From: Scleropages formosus
Lineage: Eukaryota; Chordata; Actinopteri; Osteoglossiformes; Osteoglossidae
Direction of reading: 5' to 3'
Assembly (NCBI RefSeq): GCF_900964775.1
Contig: NC_041812.1
Location: forward strand, 18,966,041 to 19,030,040
Length of the DNA: 64,000 bases
Below, in pieces: positions 36,651 through 48,939 of the stretch. Under the pieces are notes generated by a model, which did not search any database, was not told the origin of the DNA, and saw nothing but the letters and a program-made list of their open reading frames with translations. The position numbers and the translations under genes are program-made. Numbering within the stretch: position 1 is the first letter of the stretch; the number at the start of each line of letters is the position of its first letter.

Positions 36651-38100
36651 CTCTTCTGTATTCTTTAGTGATACAATATAATGTCGATTCTATACTGTAA
36701 TAAACGTTATTGTTTCCTTAGGTAAAAATGAACTTCTAGAGAAGTCTAACTGTAAATCACAAAAGAATCTGCAGACATAGTGATTTCTGCAGTTTTAAGA
36801 TGTAAACACATAGTGATTTACACATTTAATTTAATTTAAGTTGCACATTCTGAGCACAAAAAAATAAGTTTAAGAGGCATCTTCTGTTCTGTGTAATTCC
36901 AGGTCACTTATATACTCTTACAGATCTCGAACTTAGATATAGCAAAGGTTCTAGTATTCAGAGCAGCGGTTCATATTGCTTCCTCGCTTCCAGGTGTTCA
37001 GTCGACATTATTATAATGATAATGATATAAAGAAGAGCGTTGTTAAAATATCACAAAGGTTGGGAATGCTGCCAATGTATTCATAATCATATGCCATGGC
37101 AAATATAACAGCAGCAAAGCGAGATGGACCACTCTGCTTTTCGTAAGTTACTTCAGCTAAATATATATGTGCACTAAAATAGTCATATTGCCATACCTTG
37201 CGGCATCATTTATTTAATTGGAAATAGTTGGTTGTTGCGGTTATGTTTTATTCTGTTCTTTGTCTTGGGGCGTGGTTGAGGGGATGCGTGTGACGTAAGA
37301 GGCGTGGCAGTGCGCATGTGTGAGAGCGTGTGAGGGGTTGGAGTCAGGTGCTGTGTGACGTGGACCGTTACGGTAAAGTTTCAGTTCAAGTGGCTTTGGT
37401 TGCAGATGAGACAGCAGCCCGTCTTCTTGTTCGGAAGTTTAATAAACCCCAGTCCTGTTGGAATTACCCCTGGTGTGGTTTCGAACCCCTTCGATTTATT
37501 ACAATAACAATATATTCATTTGTTTGAAAGACGTGGTCGCGAGACGCCAGGCGGTGCCGCACGCGCCCGCTGCTGTGTAAAACTGACAGATTCATTCAGT
37601 GAAAAACCCTTGTGTTCTCGGGGTTCTTTAATTTAATTAACTATTAAAAAATTGAACATAAACGAAAAATATCACTGAGCTTTCAAAAAATGTAATCAAA
37701 CTTAACGAGGCACGCAGACAGAATTCTTCCAGTAAAAGCACGGAGCAGCACATTAGAAACGAGTCAGGCACCCAAGCAAAAAGAAGGTGAATTAATTCGA
37801 CACCCAGTAATGATAAACTACGCGTAACATGTTTTCCCTCAGGCTGCAAATTTGAATGTCACCTCCGAAAGCAGGTGTTCATCACCCGCAGGAAAAGTTT
37901 GCTATGGTTTCACATCTACTTTATTGTACAGGCCAGGTGTTGGTTTTACAGCGAAGCAGTGACCACTAAGTTTCACTGGGGCCCAGATGAACATTCCTAG
38001 AATAAAGTGTCTGCTCATCTGTTGAGAAGATCTCCAACCACAGAAGGTTGCCGCGATGAGATGCCGGAACACGCAGCAGTCCGGGGCAGCGAAAGCAGAA
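36651..38100. other. Intergenic between tRNA pair and PLLP
   Basis: No gene recognised. It is AT-rich, apart from the GC-rich LTR-like stretch at about 37,230-37,510 listed separately. Confidence 0.5.
37233..37509 (+). mobile_element. Possible LTR-type sequence (fossil)
   Basis: A GC-rich block runs from TGTTGCGG to ATAACA, with TG...CA ends and an AATAAA within GTTTAATAAACCCC at about 37,440. This is the layout of an LTR with a poly(A) signal. No clear target duplication is visible and no internal coding region adjoins it, so it would be a solo LTR at most. Confidence 0.3.
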
Positions 38101-38118
38101 GGAAGAGGAGGTGACGGA

Positions 38119-38126
38119 TATATAAG
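38119..38126 (+). promoter_or_regulatory. pllp: TATA box of PLLP
   Basis: TATATAAG lies 149 bases upstream of the PLLP ATG, in GGATATATAAGCAGAAG. A start site near 38,150 would give a 5' UTR of about 125 bases. Confidence 0.65.
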
Positions 38127-38274
38127 CAGAAGACACCTGCGGGTCTGGACAGCAGAGACTGTAGGGTCTCCCGTGTTTGGATCTCCATTTCTGGTTCTGC
38201 CAGTTGAATTGGGCTGCGTAAGAACTTTATAAGTTTGTTTTGAAAGGACCTCTGTGTGTCTCTGAGGGCAAGCA

Positions 38275-41200
38275 ATGGCGGAGGTTACAACCGAGGTGAA
38301 CGCCGAGACGAGCTCGGCTCCTTCCCAGGGGACTTCGGCCTTTCAGAACAACATCCCTGGCAATATCTCCATGGACATGGGCTTCTTCAAGACCATCCGT
38401 GCCAACTTGATGCTGGTGGAGATTGTGAGTATAGCCCATTCGTCACTCCCCGTTTATCTCTGCCTCTCCTTCACCCACCTCCGCGAGTGTGTTTTCAGTG
38501 AGTTCAGCTTCTTATGTAGAATCAGAGGTATGAAATCAGCCGTGGTGGCAGGAGCTTACCTATTGAACAGTCTCTCGTCTCTTGTTAGTCACAAACCTTT
38601 AAAGCTTTTAAAGATACTTATCACCACATCATTAGTATTATTAGTACAGCGGCATATAAGTATATTCACAGCACATTTGCTCTTAAGTCAGCTATGTGTT
38701 GTTCCATTGGGAAGACTCCTGATATTCAAATAATCTCCATTAACTGTATAACGTTTTGGTGTAAGTTAACAGCAGAAGTGAGAGTCCCGTGCACTTTTCT
38801 GCACATCTGCTTTACTCTTAATTTCAGGTTAATTTTGTGCAGCACTGGAAAGTAGCTTTAGCTTATGGTTCTTTTGTCTCATCAGCATTTGAAAGACAGA
38901 AGATTTTATATGCACCTGTCATGTAAGCCCCATCCATCAAGGCAGTCTCTTGCTCATTTGTGGTCACAAAATGCATTGTACATCCATATTTAACTCTTAA
39001 TGTATACTTGTCTCTTGTTCCTGACCATACATCTTGATTCCTTTGCTATTACCACTAGCTCACAAGACTACAGTTGTAAAGTTCTGCATATTATTGCACT
39101 CCAGAATTGAGATACATGTTGACTATGAAAGTGGGGTGCAGTGGCGCAGTGGGTTGGACCGGGTCCTGCTCTCCGGTGGGTCTGGGGTTTCAGTCCCGCT
39201 TGGGGTGCCTTGCGACAGACTGGCTTCCTGTCCTGGGTGTGTCCCCTCTCTCCTCAGCCTTACGCCCTGTGTTGCCGGGCTAGGCTTCGGCTCCCCGCGA
39301 CCCCATATGGGACAAACAGTTCAGACAATGCGTGCTGAATATGAACGGCACATATGCATTCCCAGTTTTGTACAGAACATCCTGAAGCAAACTTGTGCTC
39401 TTATTCAATAACTTGTTTTTGTAATAAACCCAGTCTATGAATAATTTCTCAATCCTATTGCCAATAAGGGGACTTAAGGTTTGGCAGAGCAGAAACCCTC
39501 AAAGGATGGTTTGCATTGGGTTCATTACACAACAATATTGCACGTTGCTGTGCGAAAGCCATTGCAATCATTTTAAGTACTTGCCACTGCAACTCTCTTT
39601 GGACAAAGGTGTCAGCTAAATGAATAAAAGTACATGTGAAAAAAAAAAATTGTTGGCTGCTCAGACCACACTGAACCATTAGTCAGTATGTTGGCATTTT
39701 TTTCAGTTTGCAATAATTTGAATATTTAGAAAAAGTATAGGTTTACAGAATTGGTTGTCTGTAACATGCAAATGTTAATCCAGTGGGGTGGAACATTCAT
39801 TCCCCCACATAAAAGGAATGACTCCTATCCACCCCAAAGTTGAGTGGAGAGGATTTCCATTATCATGAGTTATACTGTAGTAGCAACCGATTCAGTGTCA
39901 GTGATGGAATAAGTACTTACTGTCATTTTACCAGTAGTTAGTCCCAGCAACACACACACACACACACACACACACATTTTCAAAACCGCTTGTCCCATAC
40001 GGGGTCGCGGGAAACCGGAGCCAACCCGGTAACACAGGGCGTAAGGCCGGAGGGGGAGGGGACGCACCCAGGACGGGACGCCAGTCCGTCGCAAGGCACC
40101 CCAAGCGGGACTCAAACCCCAGACCCACGGGAGAGCAGGACTGTGGTCCAACCCACCGCACCCCCTTGTTCCCAGCAACACATTCTCTGGAAAATAATGG
40201 AATATTTTAATAAAGACCTGCTTCATTTTTTGCTCTACTTTTAACCTCTGAAACAAAACCATAGAACAAGATGGAGCTGCCATACTAATATCAATAACCT
40301 TCTAGCCAAACATTTGCTACTTGTCAGCATCTTCTTTGTCTTTAGTCTCTATATGTACTTGCTTTCATTGGTGGACTATTGTCAAATACACTCAATTGTA
40401 TAACGGATCCAAAACACTGGTGGTGCTTGTACTCATCCTACTTCTTTTTTACTTGGATGCATATTTGGGGACCAAATAGACTAGGACCTCGAGAGAACCT
40501 AGCTTTCTTTTGTAAGCAATTAACTTTTTATATGTTAATCAATAATAAAACACATTAATGTGTCTGGTTTAAGACTGTCTCATCCTTCTCTATTACTATG
40601 GATTCTCTACTGCTTCTGGATGAATCAAGTTTTCTGTTAATTGTGTGGATTTCTGAACCAGATCTTTCTCCCCAGAGTCTAGGACTGGTGGCGTGGTCCT
40701 TCATCGCCAGCAGCTACTACTATTTCTTCTCAGCCTACCACTGGGTGATGTTTGTGAGCGTGACACTGTGGATCCTTACCATCTTCCTCTTCCTCATCTA
40801 CTTTCTTGGAATTCACATGAAGTTTGACTCTGTGCCCTGGCCGCTTGTGGTCAGTGTCTTCTTGTCTTCCGCCCTGCGTCCATGCAAACTAAGTCTCATT
40901 AGTTTCATGCTTTTTTCCCCACTTCAGTATAGGACAAATTGAGTATATTTAACATGTGCATTGAAGGTTAAAACAAATGCACTGTTATGTACAGAGGACA
41001 GCTGATAGTGTAGTGGTTAGAACTGCTACCTTTGAAACCAACAGTTGCAAGTTTGATTCTCACCTCCTGCTGTAGTATCCTTGAGCAAGGTAGTTACCTT
41101 AAATTGCTGCAGTAAAATTACCCAGCTGTATACATGGGTAATTGTATCTTAGCATTGTCACTTTGGAGAAAAGCATCAGGTATCTGTTTAATACAGATTT

Positions 41201-42202
41201 TTTTTTTCTGACAAAAGACTAGAAACAAATTTTAATGTGTAAGTCACAAACAACTCAAGCACTTGTTATAACTGTGCACTCTCTCTTCTGTATATAGCTG
41301 CTCGTGTTCAACGGTGTGGCAACTCTCCTCTACTTCACAGCCTTCGTGATCAATGCTGTATTTTTATCTTCCTATTATTCCACCATCTTCTACTACTATC
41401 TTATAGCAGCTGCGGTGAGTGAATACATGATGGCATGCAAAGGTGTCACCAAGGTTTAGATTTGTAAAGGCAGTCATACGTTAAGTCATTCATGTGGAAG
41501 CTCAAGACTTCAGTATAATCAAACAAGTAGTTCTTAAAGCCAAGGTGTAAGGAAGATTACTGGATGACAAAGTGACTGCATACAATTAAAATGTATTCAA
41601 GTCCTTGGGTTGAGTTGGTGTACAAGATCAGGAAAAGCAAAATATTGGTAATGAAAGATAGTCTTGTGCAAGGAAGTGCAATTTACAGTCACTTTCAACA
41701 TTACAACATCCACTTAAGGGGCAATAAAAACTTTAAATTGTGTCTCCAGGCTGCAAAGCACCCCCACATTGTCTGTAACATGTTTGAAGTGTATTTTCTT
41801 ACATGTCGTGTACTTGTGTGAATCCTGGGCCATTTTTAGTTTAAGGAAATATGGGTGGAGGGAGGGCAGACCTCTTTGTATCACAGGTATCAAATTCAAT
41901 TGCTGGTGTGGAATGTGAAAGAAAAATGTTATTAACACTCATGAACCAACAGGGCAACAGCTGTTAATGCATCATCTTACAATGACATATTAAGCAATGT
42001 TACTTTAGTAACTGGGTGAAGAGCTGGAAGAGAAAATGAACTGTATATTCATGGCCTTTGGGAACTGAGCTTGGTGTATGTTAACCACTACTTTTCCAAT
42101 TCTCAGGTCTTTGGGGTTGTGGTGACACTGACCTATGCCGCCAGCACATACCTTGCTTTCACAGAGTGGAAAGGGAGCAACGCAGCACCCAGCACTGTGT
42201 AA
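38275..42202 (+). CDS. pllp: Plasmolipin, 4 exons
   Basis: This is a small MARVEL-domain membrane protein of myelin and epithelial apical/endosomal membranes. Exons 38275-38424, 40676-40849, 41298-41414 and 42107-42202 are all in phase 0 and give 178 residues (182 in human). The N-terminal cytosolic part is about 40 residues ([19 protein letters not shown]). Four hydrophobic segments follow, with [31 protein letters not shown] and [18 protein letters not shown] matching the family pattern. The tail ends [12 protein letters not shown]. The PWPLV motif and the neighbours ARL2BP and RSPRY1 favour PLLP over a CMTM protein. Candidate ATTAAA signals lie at 42234-42239 and 42378-42383. It faces ARL2BP tail to tail. 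Confidence 0.94.
39131..39335 (+). repeat. SINE family A, near full length
   Basis: Head (GGTGCAGTGGCGCAGTGGG), box-B-like GGGTTTCAGTCCCGC and body (GCCTTGCGACAGACTGG, TGTGTTGCCGGGCTAGG, CCCCATATGGGACAAACAG) are present. The tail is short (CAATGCGTG). It lies in PLLP intron 1. Confidence 0.88.
39560..39650 (+). repeat. SINE family B 3' end
   Basis: The 3' motif CTCTTTGGACAAAGGTGTC and AGCTAAATGAATAAAAG are followed by an A-rich tail. The head is not recognisable. It lies in PLLP intron 1. Confidence 0.6.
39950..40170 (-). repeat. SINE family A, reverse, with (CA)n
   Basis: A CA repeat at about 39,952-39,975 is the tail. Then the reverse of the body (CGCTTGTCCCATACGGGGTC, CCGGTAACACAGGGCG) and head (GCGGGACTCAAACCCCAGAC) follow. 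It lies in PLLP intron 1, about 600 bases from another copy in the opposite direction. Confidence 0.88.
40990..41205 (+). repeat. SINE family B, near full length
   Basis: The tRNA-like head (AGTGTAGTGGTTAGAACTGC, GCAAGTTTGATTCTCACC), the middle (TTGAGCAAGGTAGTTACC, AAATTACCCAGCTGTATACA) and the 3' motif CACTTTGGAGAAAAGCATCA are in order. A T-rich stretch follows. It lies in PLLP intron 2. Confidence 0.75.
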
Positions 42203-43616
42203 ACCTTGCAGACTGGCCTCAGAAACCCCTTGTATTAAAGTTGATTGCACACAGTACAAGTGACAAAGTTAACCAACATTAACCAAGCAATCTGACCAAG
42301 TGGATTGTTAAAACTGGAACAGGAAATGGTGTGCAATTGTGACACCATGGTAATTTGTACATTGTAGATCTTCCTCAATTAAAGTTCCTGGTTGCAAGGG
42401 TTAGATGTAAGGTGATGATGCGCAGCTGGTCCTGATGTTCAGGAAAACTGCAATGGCAACAAGATGGCACAGCCCTTACCCCTAAACAATTTTATTGAAA
42501 TAATGAACTGCAGGTCAGATTGACAGGAATTCAATGTAATGTAGTCTGTGTATTTTATGTACTTATTTCAAAAGTGGCAAACTACTGTATGGAATTAATG
42601 TTTCAGTATTTATAAAGTACACAGATTAAGAAGGCTATTACAAATAGAGCCATATTTTAAAAAGACAGGGGAGATGCAACTCTCATTAAAAGGTGTTTTA
42701 CTGACAAAACTAAACATGCTAGGCAACACAGGTTACTGAGTATGAGCACAGATCCTTCCACAGACAGCATTTTCATAAACTGGTTGTAAAGAACTTGCAA
42801 GTTCCAGCTGTCCTGGAGGGACTGTCAGTAGCGCACAACAGTTGTGATTCATTTCATGCTCTTCAGCTTCACTCAAATCTACTGCCTATTGTACATACAG
42901 CACCTCTGTAATATTGTCCCTTTGTGGACGCAAAACCACTAAAGGAGTAGTGTATGAAAACAGCCAGTTCAGCTTCATAACTCACTCACATACAAGTGTT
43001 CAACAACATTGATATGAAAAGAATAATTTCTCCCTCTTTGCACACTGGACATGCGCAATAACTCCAGTACTTCAGGTAAGCAATATATTAGGTGTACAGA
43101 GACCATGGATTGGTCTCCTGTTTCACCTGAGACAAACTAGCAATCAAATATTAAAACATTTATACTAATGTTTAAAACGAGTTACTTTGAGGGTAAATTT
43201 TTAACTATCAAAGGAAGTAAATGCATACATAGAAGTCTCTTTTATATTTACATGCAATACTTGGTTTAAAATCAAACTGTAGCCAAGATTTGATTGTACA
43301 TTTACAAAAAAAAAGATGACAGACTGGAAAACCAGGTTACTTGCTGGGAAAGGAAGTTTAGTACGCAAAGACTTCCCCCAGGAGATGTCTACAGATTTTA
43401 CGCATGAACACACTGTTCTCTATTTTCCTCTCCAAGTGCTGTGCAAATGTGGTCTCAAAATCTCAGTTCTGAAATAAATACACACATTGGTGAAGATGTA
43501 GACATATGATTCTGGGCCAGTCCATAGGTATGTCAATGCATGAGCAAACACATATGCATCTTTGTGTGCATGGCCAAATGAATGTTACGTATATATTCCA
43601 CGAGGACATCTCCAGG
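42203..43616. other. Convergent PLLP / ARL2BP 3' regions
   Basis: The two stop codons are 1.4 kb apart, so both 3' UTRs lie here. A minus-strand AATAAA (plus TTTATT at 42491-42496) could end ARL2BP close to the PLLP signals, making the two transcripts nearly touch. There is no other gene. Confidence 0.5.
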
Positions 43617-45925
43617 TCACTGCAGTCCTGATGTAAAGGTGGTAAAGGGTGCAGAGGGGGATGCACAGGAATTCAAAGACTTCACCACCAGTACAGCACT
43701 GAGGTCCACATCACGCCCTTCTCTTTCCTTGAATGGCACAAGGCAAATGAGGAATGATGAGGACAAGGAGGATGAAAGAGAATCAACCATCAATACGAAT
43801 TACTGTACCAAGTTCTGGACAAAGAATAATGCAGTATGAGTGATTTCAAATTTACATAAAATCAAAGGGCATATAAATAGGTACTAATTTGTTTCCATAT
43901 AAATATTTTTAAGACTTAATACTTTTACAGACTTTTTCATAGTGTTTATTTTTCCCCAAAGTGCACTTACAGCTCTGTACTCCACAAACATTTCTTTAAA
44001 GGCCAGGAAATCGGTGAAGGTGAGCAGCATATCAAAGACATCTCCTGAGATTTCATCTTTGTGCTGCCTAAAACATTGAGAGATGAATAACAACTGATCA
44101 TCATAATTACACAAAAGTAAATTAAGACTACAAAGAACTGATGGAATTCCAGAGACAAGTTCCTGATTCTAAAATAAACCCTGTGCACATATTCAGTGGT
44201 AACTATAACAAGCTAGCACTGTTAGTGGGCAGCAAAATGAAGCAAGGATCAAGGATAGTAGCAATGCAGAGCAATGTGCACTGTGAGGGATTCAGTGAAC
44301 AAAGGTTTAAAAAGACTACAAGCTAGATTAAGCGCATTTCACAGTGGGGTGCTTGCACAAATGCTGAAATCTGACATCTTACGTATTCGAATACATTTTA
44401 TTTGGCAATGCACTCCTGAACTTTGAACAACACTGCAGGCAGGATGTTTAATGAAAGCGACTGAGAAGGAGGAGGAGGAAGCTGATCGCATGAACATTGA
44501 GATTTTAACTCTCTCTTCAACTTTCAAAAGCAAGAGGTGCAAGAACTCACATAAGAGAATTGGTGAAGGTGTTCATGTGGAAGCCAGGAATCCGTTCCGT
44601 CAGCTGCCGCTCAATGTGCTTCTCCAGCAGCTCAACCTGACGGACCAGAACAGCAGCTGTCAGAAATCTGGTTGTGACCAAATGCAAAGAGGGTACTGCA
44701 AGTGTCTAATGGCAAATCATTCAGCTACAGCAAAGGATGTACACAGGACAGTAAAAACTCCAGTTCATCACACATATGTACAAGACCCTTGCAGGCATCT
44801 GTCCTTAAAACACGTGTCCTTGGGAAACTAACGTATTCATTGAAGATAGTGGTGTAGCTGAGCCTGTTCTCCTCCGAGTCATCGAATTCCATGTAGTACT
44901 TCTCCATGAAGTAATGCTGCAGCTGTTGGAACTCCTCCTCTGTGAAAAAAATTCACAGTATCCAAAACTCAATCAGACGCTTCTTTAACGCACCAAGTTA
45001 GAGAGGAAACTGTGTGGGTAAAAAGCATCTCACATTCCGTCAGTTACAGACATCCCGTAGAGCACGCCACTGCTGCCATGAGCTCACCCATGATGATGTC
45101 CTCAATGATTCCAATGACCCTGTCAAACTCTGCGTCTGCATCAGAGCAGCTGCCACAGACCACATACGGAGAGGTCAGTAATGCAAGAGACAACTTGACC
45201 ATCACCATTGCTAAAAGTTCCAGCCGAATATTCCGTTGTTTTCTCAGAAGGTTCGACTTCAACATGAAGAACTGCACGCTAGTTATGCAGCACTGTGGTG
45301 GGTGGGTGTGTGTGTGTGTGTGTGTCAGTCACTGAGCAGCATATGTATGACTGACATCGAGGTGAGGGGTGGGTGACGGTAACCCCTAAGGAAAACAATG
45401 GTTCTGAACTTGAAAACTTACTTGGACAAAGTGAATTCATCGTCATTGAGCTCCTCCATCTCCACAGAGTTATTTCCACCTCCCAGCAGATCTGTCAGTA
45501 GAGGAGGAGCAGTGGAGTTAACATTTACATATTCGTTTTCCTGACGCTGCTGGCTGCTGGTTCTCCCAATACCCAATAGACTAGTCACTGACAATTAGGA
45601 TAGGAGCTACCAACCAGATTACCTGACATAGATACCTCTTCGTTATTATACTAGAGCCTAGAGGAAGGCCGTTCGGTAGCGCCATATTCGGAATGCCAGT
45701 GGCTATTTCTCTTAAAAAACGTTCGCCATGATGAAGCAAACTGGCACAGCAGCAGGTCACCGTCAGATAAGCGCATCACGCATGCTTAGCCAGGCAGCCA
45801 GGAAAATTACGTTTCAAAACAGATAGAGAAAAAAATTATTTAATGTAATCTAGTCAACACGGCCCTTTCAGCTACGATTAATTCATGAATAAGCGCAGGC
45901 TCTTACTTTTTTCTCTTGCTGACAT
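43617..45925 (-). CDS. arl2bp: ARL2-binding protein (BART), 7 exons
   Basis: This is an effector of the small GTPase ARL2, found in cytosol, mitochondria and cilia. Exons: 45907-45925, 45422-45491, 45088-45149, 44833-44939, 44551-44636, 43971-44067, 43617-43727. They total 552 bases, giving 183 residues from the ATG in exon 1 (MSAREK). A second ATG in exon 2 (45459, MEELNDDEFTLS) lines up with the start of the 163-residue human protein and would give 163 residues here. It lies in good context (GTGGAGATGG) and may be the main start. The BART fold is covered by DADAEFDRVIGIIEDIIM, YYMEFDDSEENRLSYTTIFN and HKDEISGDVFDMLLTFTDF, then KEMFVEYRA. All phases close. Confidence 0.93.
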
Positions 45926-46277
45926 CCTCTTCTACCTGTGGCCAATTAGCTTCGCACACAAACGACACCACAGCAACGGACGCACGTGTCCCATCCGCTA
46001 ACCAGTCCGACTGGAAACACGACGAGGTACAACTTTAGTCCGGCCTACATGCTGCGTTTCATTTTTCCAAACAGCAAGTAATTAAATCGGTAATACATGT
46101 TTAAGATTTTTGTGCTTCAGTATTCAGAGAAACACTCCATAATGTCAGTCTTTAAAGTCCTGCAAGTTTTGTAATACCTTCGGTAACTGGTGTACAACTG
46201 AAACCCGAGAGTCTCGGGGAGACCAGGTGAAGAAACGTACGGAATTAATAAAGACATTCGGTAAAAATTCATTAATT
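45926..46277. other. ARL2BP upstream region
   Basis: This is a moderately CpG-containing flank upstream of the ARL2BP exon 1 ATG and probably its promoter. No TATA box is clear on the minus strand. Confidence 0.4.
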
Positions 46278-46365
46278 CCAGCCTTACGCCCTGTGTTGCC
46301 GGGTTAGGCTCCGCCTCCCTGCAACCCCGTATGGGATGAGCGGTTTCAGATGATGTGTATGTGAG
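46278..46365 (+). repeat. SINE family A 3' fragment
   Basis: CAGCCTTACGCCCTGTGTTG, CCGGGTTAGGCTCCGCC and CCCCGTATGGGATGAGCGG match the family A 3' half. There is no head. Confidence 0.8.
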
Positions 46366-46789
46366 TAAAATTAAAAACTGGGTTGGAGCCGCGTACTATT
46401 AGGATAGTAACGGGGTTTGAATATGGCGTAAAGCAAAGCTGTCTCTCACACCGTTTATCCTTTACAGAAATACAAGCCAAAACTATGGTTAAAACTTCTC
46501 CTCCATTATGAAAGACAGAGCCTACCGCTGCACCCTTATATTAATGGCCAAACGGTCTTCTATGACCCTATGAAGTTAAATATGCTTAACATTATTGAGT
46601 CATATATCAGAAATGACCATCAGGAGGAGAAAAAGTGTGAGAGTGAGGAGACCACTGCACTGCACTGCACACTCTCCATTAACTCTCTTTGCACTGTGTT
46701 CACTGCTGAGGTAAAATTCATCTTAAAATCTGTCAAAGACACCAAACAAATATATTCCGTATTTATTTTGCTCCTCTCTGCATTCAGAA

Positions 46790-47115
46790 GTTTGTCACAC
46801 AGCACTTCAGTTATACGGTCGGTATTCGGGGCGCAGTCCACTCGCGAATCCGAACATTCGCGAATAATTTTTGACCCCCTAGCCTAGGCTCCAGGATCTT
46901 CACTTTTTTTCTGCCTCTTGGCATCACTTCCTGAAGCTTTAGGAGCACTACGCTCTGGAACCATGACTACAGTTCGAAGTTTCTTGCACAAAGTTCACTG
47001 TAAATTGCTGGGAGAAACGTGAGACGAAAACAGGCGCTTGGATCGATACGAAACAAACTGCTGCTGCTGAGACGAAGAGACGCGGCCTTTGCCCACACAT
47101 CGCGTGGATTCTCAA
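46790..47115 (-). mobile_element. Tigger/pogo-like DNA transposon remnant
   Basis: On the minus strand an ATG at about 46,963 opens MVPERSAPKASGSDAKRQKK, which resembles the N-terminus of Tigger/CENPB-type transposases. The frame then stops within a few codons. Next comes a segment with ATTCGCGAATGTTCGGATTC and GACTGCGCCCCGAATACC, like the CGCG-rich end of Tigger elements as I remember them. The DNA-binding domain and catalytic core are missing, so this is an internally deleted, non-autonomous relic. Confidence 0.5.
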
Positions 47116-47419
47116 TTTGCAATGCTTTCGTGCTCGAGCTTTTAAAAATATCTTTTGTATACATAATGAATTTATGTATAATCAATAAAATAACGTAATA
47201 CTGTATAATACCCTGCTTTATGGTTTAAGATTTGTTTACGTATGTGCGCGTGCCCCCTGCAGCTTTCGCATTAGGCAGCAAAGCAAAAATACTTTTTCTA
47301 ATAAATTTTTGTACTCTATACAGTGTTGTATACATAAAAAAGTGCACATAAGCTTTTGTGAACTGCTTAATATTTTACATTTTCTATCCTGAGAGCATCT
47401 TCTGCAAAAAAGCAAAAAT

Positions 47420-47443
47420 TTAATTTTTTTTTTTTTTTTTTTT
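47420..47443. repeat. Poly(T) tract
   Basis: A run of about 22 T lies in the ARL2BP-RSPRY1 intergenic region. It may be the reversed tail of an old retroposon. Confidence 0.7.
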
Positions 47444-47814
47444 AAATTGAAGATCAACTCGCGCATATGAAACTCGACTGTACTTTAAAACAGACCTTTT
47501 CTACGTTTGGTTCAACATGGACTTTTCATCAGCTGCGATCGGTAGAAATGCAACTCTCCTGTTCCGCACATTACAGCTGGATTGGAGATGAGGATCCACT
47601 TCAGATAATCCAACAGGTTCTTCATCTGTGGGTCAGACAGGGATGGATGGTGGCTTTCATATAATGATTCTCATACTAGACCTGTAATTCAGAACAGCAC
47701 TATAACAATAAAATGTTCCACGTTTCTTTCACCATCCCTCTGGCCAGACTGGAAACTTTGCTCTTCTGGTTAATCCACCTCCATCACTAGAATATTATTT
47801 AAAGATACATTAGT

Positions 47815-48285
47815 ACCACTAGATTGTCATTTAGTTCATGCTTTTTTTCCCCCCCAAAGCAATTTACAGTGTTACGCTACCTACAGTTATTTACCCATTT
47901 ATGCACACATGCAAGGTGCCAAGTCAAACATGACGCAGAGCGACCACTCGTGTAGTTTTCAAGGCAAGTCAAGGGAGGAAGAGAGGTGGGTTGCCAGGTC
48001 CTTCCTCTGCATGTCAGGGGAGGAAAATGAAGGGACAAACATGGAGCCGCCGCACACCCCAAGCAGGACTCAAACCCCAGACCCGCCACACAGCGAGGCA
48101 CTAGTCAACCCCACTGCACCCTCACACCCCCTGCCCATTTATACACCTAGGTAAAATTTACAGGAGAACTTCAGGATAAGTACCTTACTCAGAGGTGTTA
48201 CAGCAGTAGGTGAGATTCCAACTTGCAACCTTCAGATCTGAAGGCAACAGGTTTAACTACTACAGTACCAGCTGCCCCACTGAAT
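47815..48285 (-). repeat. SINE family B, split by another SINE
   Basis: The plus strand shows the reversed family B 3' part up to CAGTTATTTACCCATTTATG at about 47,900. The reversed middle and head resume from CCCATTTATACACCTAGG at about 48,134 to CTACTACAGTACCAGCTGCC. The gap is filled by a different SINE. Confidence 0.7.
47905..48133 (-). repeat. Nested SINE with family A-like head and a different body
   Basis: Reversed head: CCCCAAGCAGGACTCAAACC, CCAGACCCGCCACACAGC. The rest (GTGCCAAGTCAAACATGACG, AGAGAGGTGGGTTGCCAGG) does not match the family A body. The flanks CCCATTTATGCAC and CCCATTTATACAC look like a 13-base target duplication with one difference, inside an older family B copy. Confidence 0.6.
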
Positions 48286-48939
48286 CTGTATTTAAGAAAA
48301 AATAGGAAACATATCAAAAGTTGCTAGAATTGCATAAATTTTGCAGCTGAACTGTAATGCAGTATCACTAAAAATGAAAAACAAGGGGAGAGGGCCACAG
48401 ATGACAAAACAGTAAACCACAGAATTAGTGACTTGACGGTTCATACAATAACATACTTTAGCACTGTCCCTCAGTGATGATCTCAATATCAAGTCTGCTA
48501 GCCCCACCCTTCCCTCATTGTATGGACTGGACCATGTGTTTGAAGTGTGTTGATTGTGGTCATGTCCCTTCTTTACACACAAACATTGTCTGCTCATTTA
48601 GGGGTTAAAACATGGCCTCAGTACCATGTTCCATTAAACAGTGTTCCTAAAAACAGCCAAATAGAAGCACAACATAAAGTGCTTTCTTACTAGTATTTCA
48701 CTTATTTTTGCAGATAAGAGTGGTCAGTAAAAATTTTCTGTTAGGGATCTATGGCACATCAGGGCAGTCTGCTGGTTAACATCGGTTACACAATTCAAGC
48801 CTTAGACTACCTCATCTGAATAATGAGAAATGAAAGATTCCTCACCAGTATTGCATCCAACCAAGAGATGGAAAGAGGGCAGCAAATTCAGGATTATTCA
48901 AAACATATCAGGTGAGTACAATTCTATTATTTTTAAAAA

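Noticed and set aside
38275-42202. CMTM-family identity for the four-span MARVEL gene
   Set aside because: PWPLV and the neighbours ARL2BP and RSPRY1 fit plasmolipin better.
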